A stretch of 6,090 nucleotides of DNA, from NCBI GenBank assembly GCA_002428605.1, contig DIXH01000044.1, positions 1 to 6,090 on the forward strand, in the 5' to 3' direction. The position numbers and the translations under genes are program-made. This DNA is from Clostridiaceae bacterium UBA6085 (GTDB taxonomy: Bacteria; Bacillota; Clostridia; Clostridiales; Clostridiaceae). The notes under the pieces were generated by a model. It was not told the origin of the DNA. It made no database searches and worked only from the letters and a program-made list of their open reading frames with translations. Positions 6,032-6,090 of this stretch are shown here, piece by piece (position 1 is the stretch's first letter; every line of letters begins with the position of its first letter).

Positions 6032-6090
6032 GCTCACTTCGATACGAACAATAGCGAAGCGGCAAAAGCTCTTTGAAAATTAAACAGAAA
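6032..6090 (+). other. Start of an rRNA operon leader transcript, 16S gene expected to the right
   Basis: The leader has a small hairpin CTTCG (6037-6041) with CGAAG (6055-6059), then a boxA element, then TTAAACAGAAA. The phrase CTTTGAAAATTAAACA is typical of sequence just ahead of 16S rRNA genes in Bacillota. The rRNA itself is outside the window, so the identification rests on the leader alone. Confidence 0.75.
6068..6079 (+). promoter_or_regulatory. rRNA antitermination boxA
   Basis: GCTCTTTGAAAA resembles the E. coli rrn boxA core (TGCTCTTTAACA). In that system boxA binds NusB/NusE and protects rRNA transcription from Rho; the same role is inferred here. Confidence 0.7.

Overview
The window reads as a housekeeping stretch from a low-to-moderate-GC member of the Bacillota, most likely a Clostridia-type anaerobe. 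Evidence: two T-box riboswitches, strong AGGAGG-type ribosome binding sites, consensus housekeeping-sigma promoters, an ammonia-dependent asparagine synthetase AsnA, a eukaryote-like alpha2 GlyRS, a MurD with a motif variant I associate with clostridia, and arginine encoded almost only by AGG/AGA. The genus cannot be read from the sequence.

Layout. Positions 1-470, minus strand: the first 45 codons of asnA, read leftwards off the window, preceded by an Asn-type T-box leader and a near-consensus promoter. Positions 471-717: divergent intergenic DNA with only weak inverted repeats. Positions 718-2496, plus strand: an extended -10 promoter, a tRNA-Asn(GUU) gene, a Gly-type T-box leader starting about 25-30 nt after the tRNA, the glycyl-tRNA synthetase gene glyS and a terminator-like hairpin. 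Positions 2598-3968: murD, standing alone with a GTG start and a weak RBS. Positions 4003-5229: pfkA (6-phosphofructokinase, G/K hybrid active site) with its own promoter and a strong terminator. Positions 5246-5806: tag (3-methyladenine DNA glycosylase I), whose RBS lies 4 nt after that terminator. Positions 5822-5861: a 13-bp perfect inverted repeat. Positions 5937-6090: two tandem promoter candidates and a boxA-containing leader typical of an rRNA operon, so a 16S rRNA gene is expected just past the right edge.

How it fits together. The left third is translation supply. AsnA makes asparagine and is controlled by uncharged tRNA-Asn; the gene for that tRNA lies a few hundred bases away on the other strand. 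The tRNA gene in turn appears to be the first element of the transcript carrying the Gly T-box and glyS. murD (peptidoglycan precursor), pfkA (glycolysis) and tag (alkylation repair) share orientation but no evident pathway, and the signals suggest separate or only partly coupled transcription units. I found no mobile element, CRISPR array, toxin-antitoxin or defence module, and no wholly new system. The most notable point is the arrangement asnA T-box / tRNA-Asn / glyS T-box.
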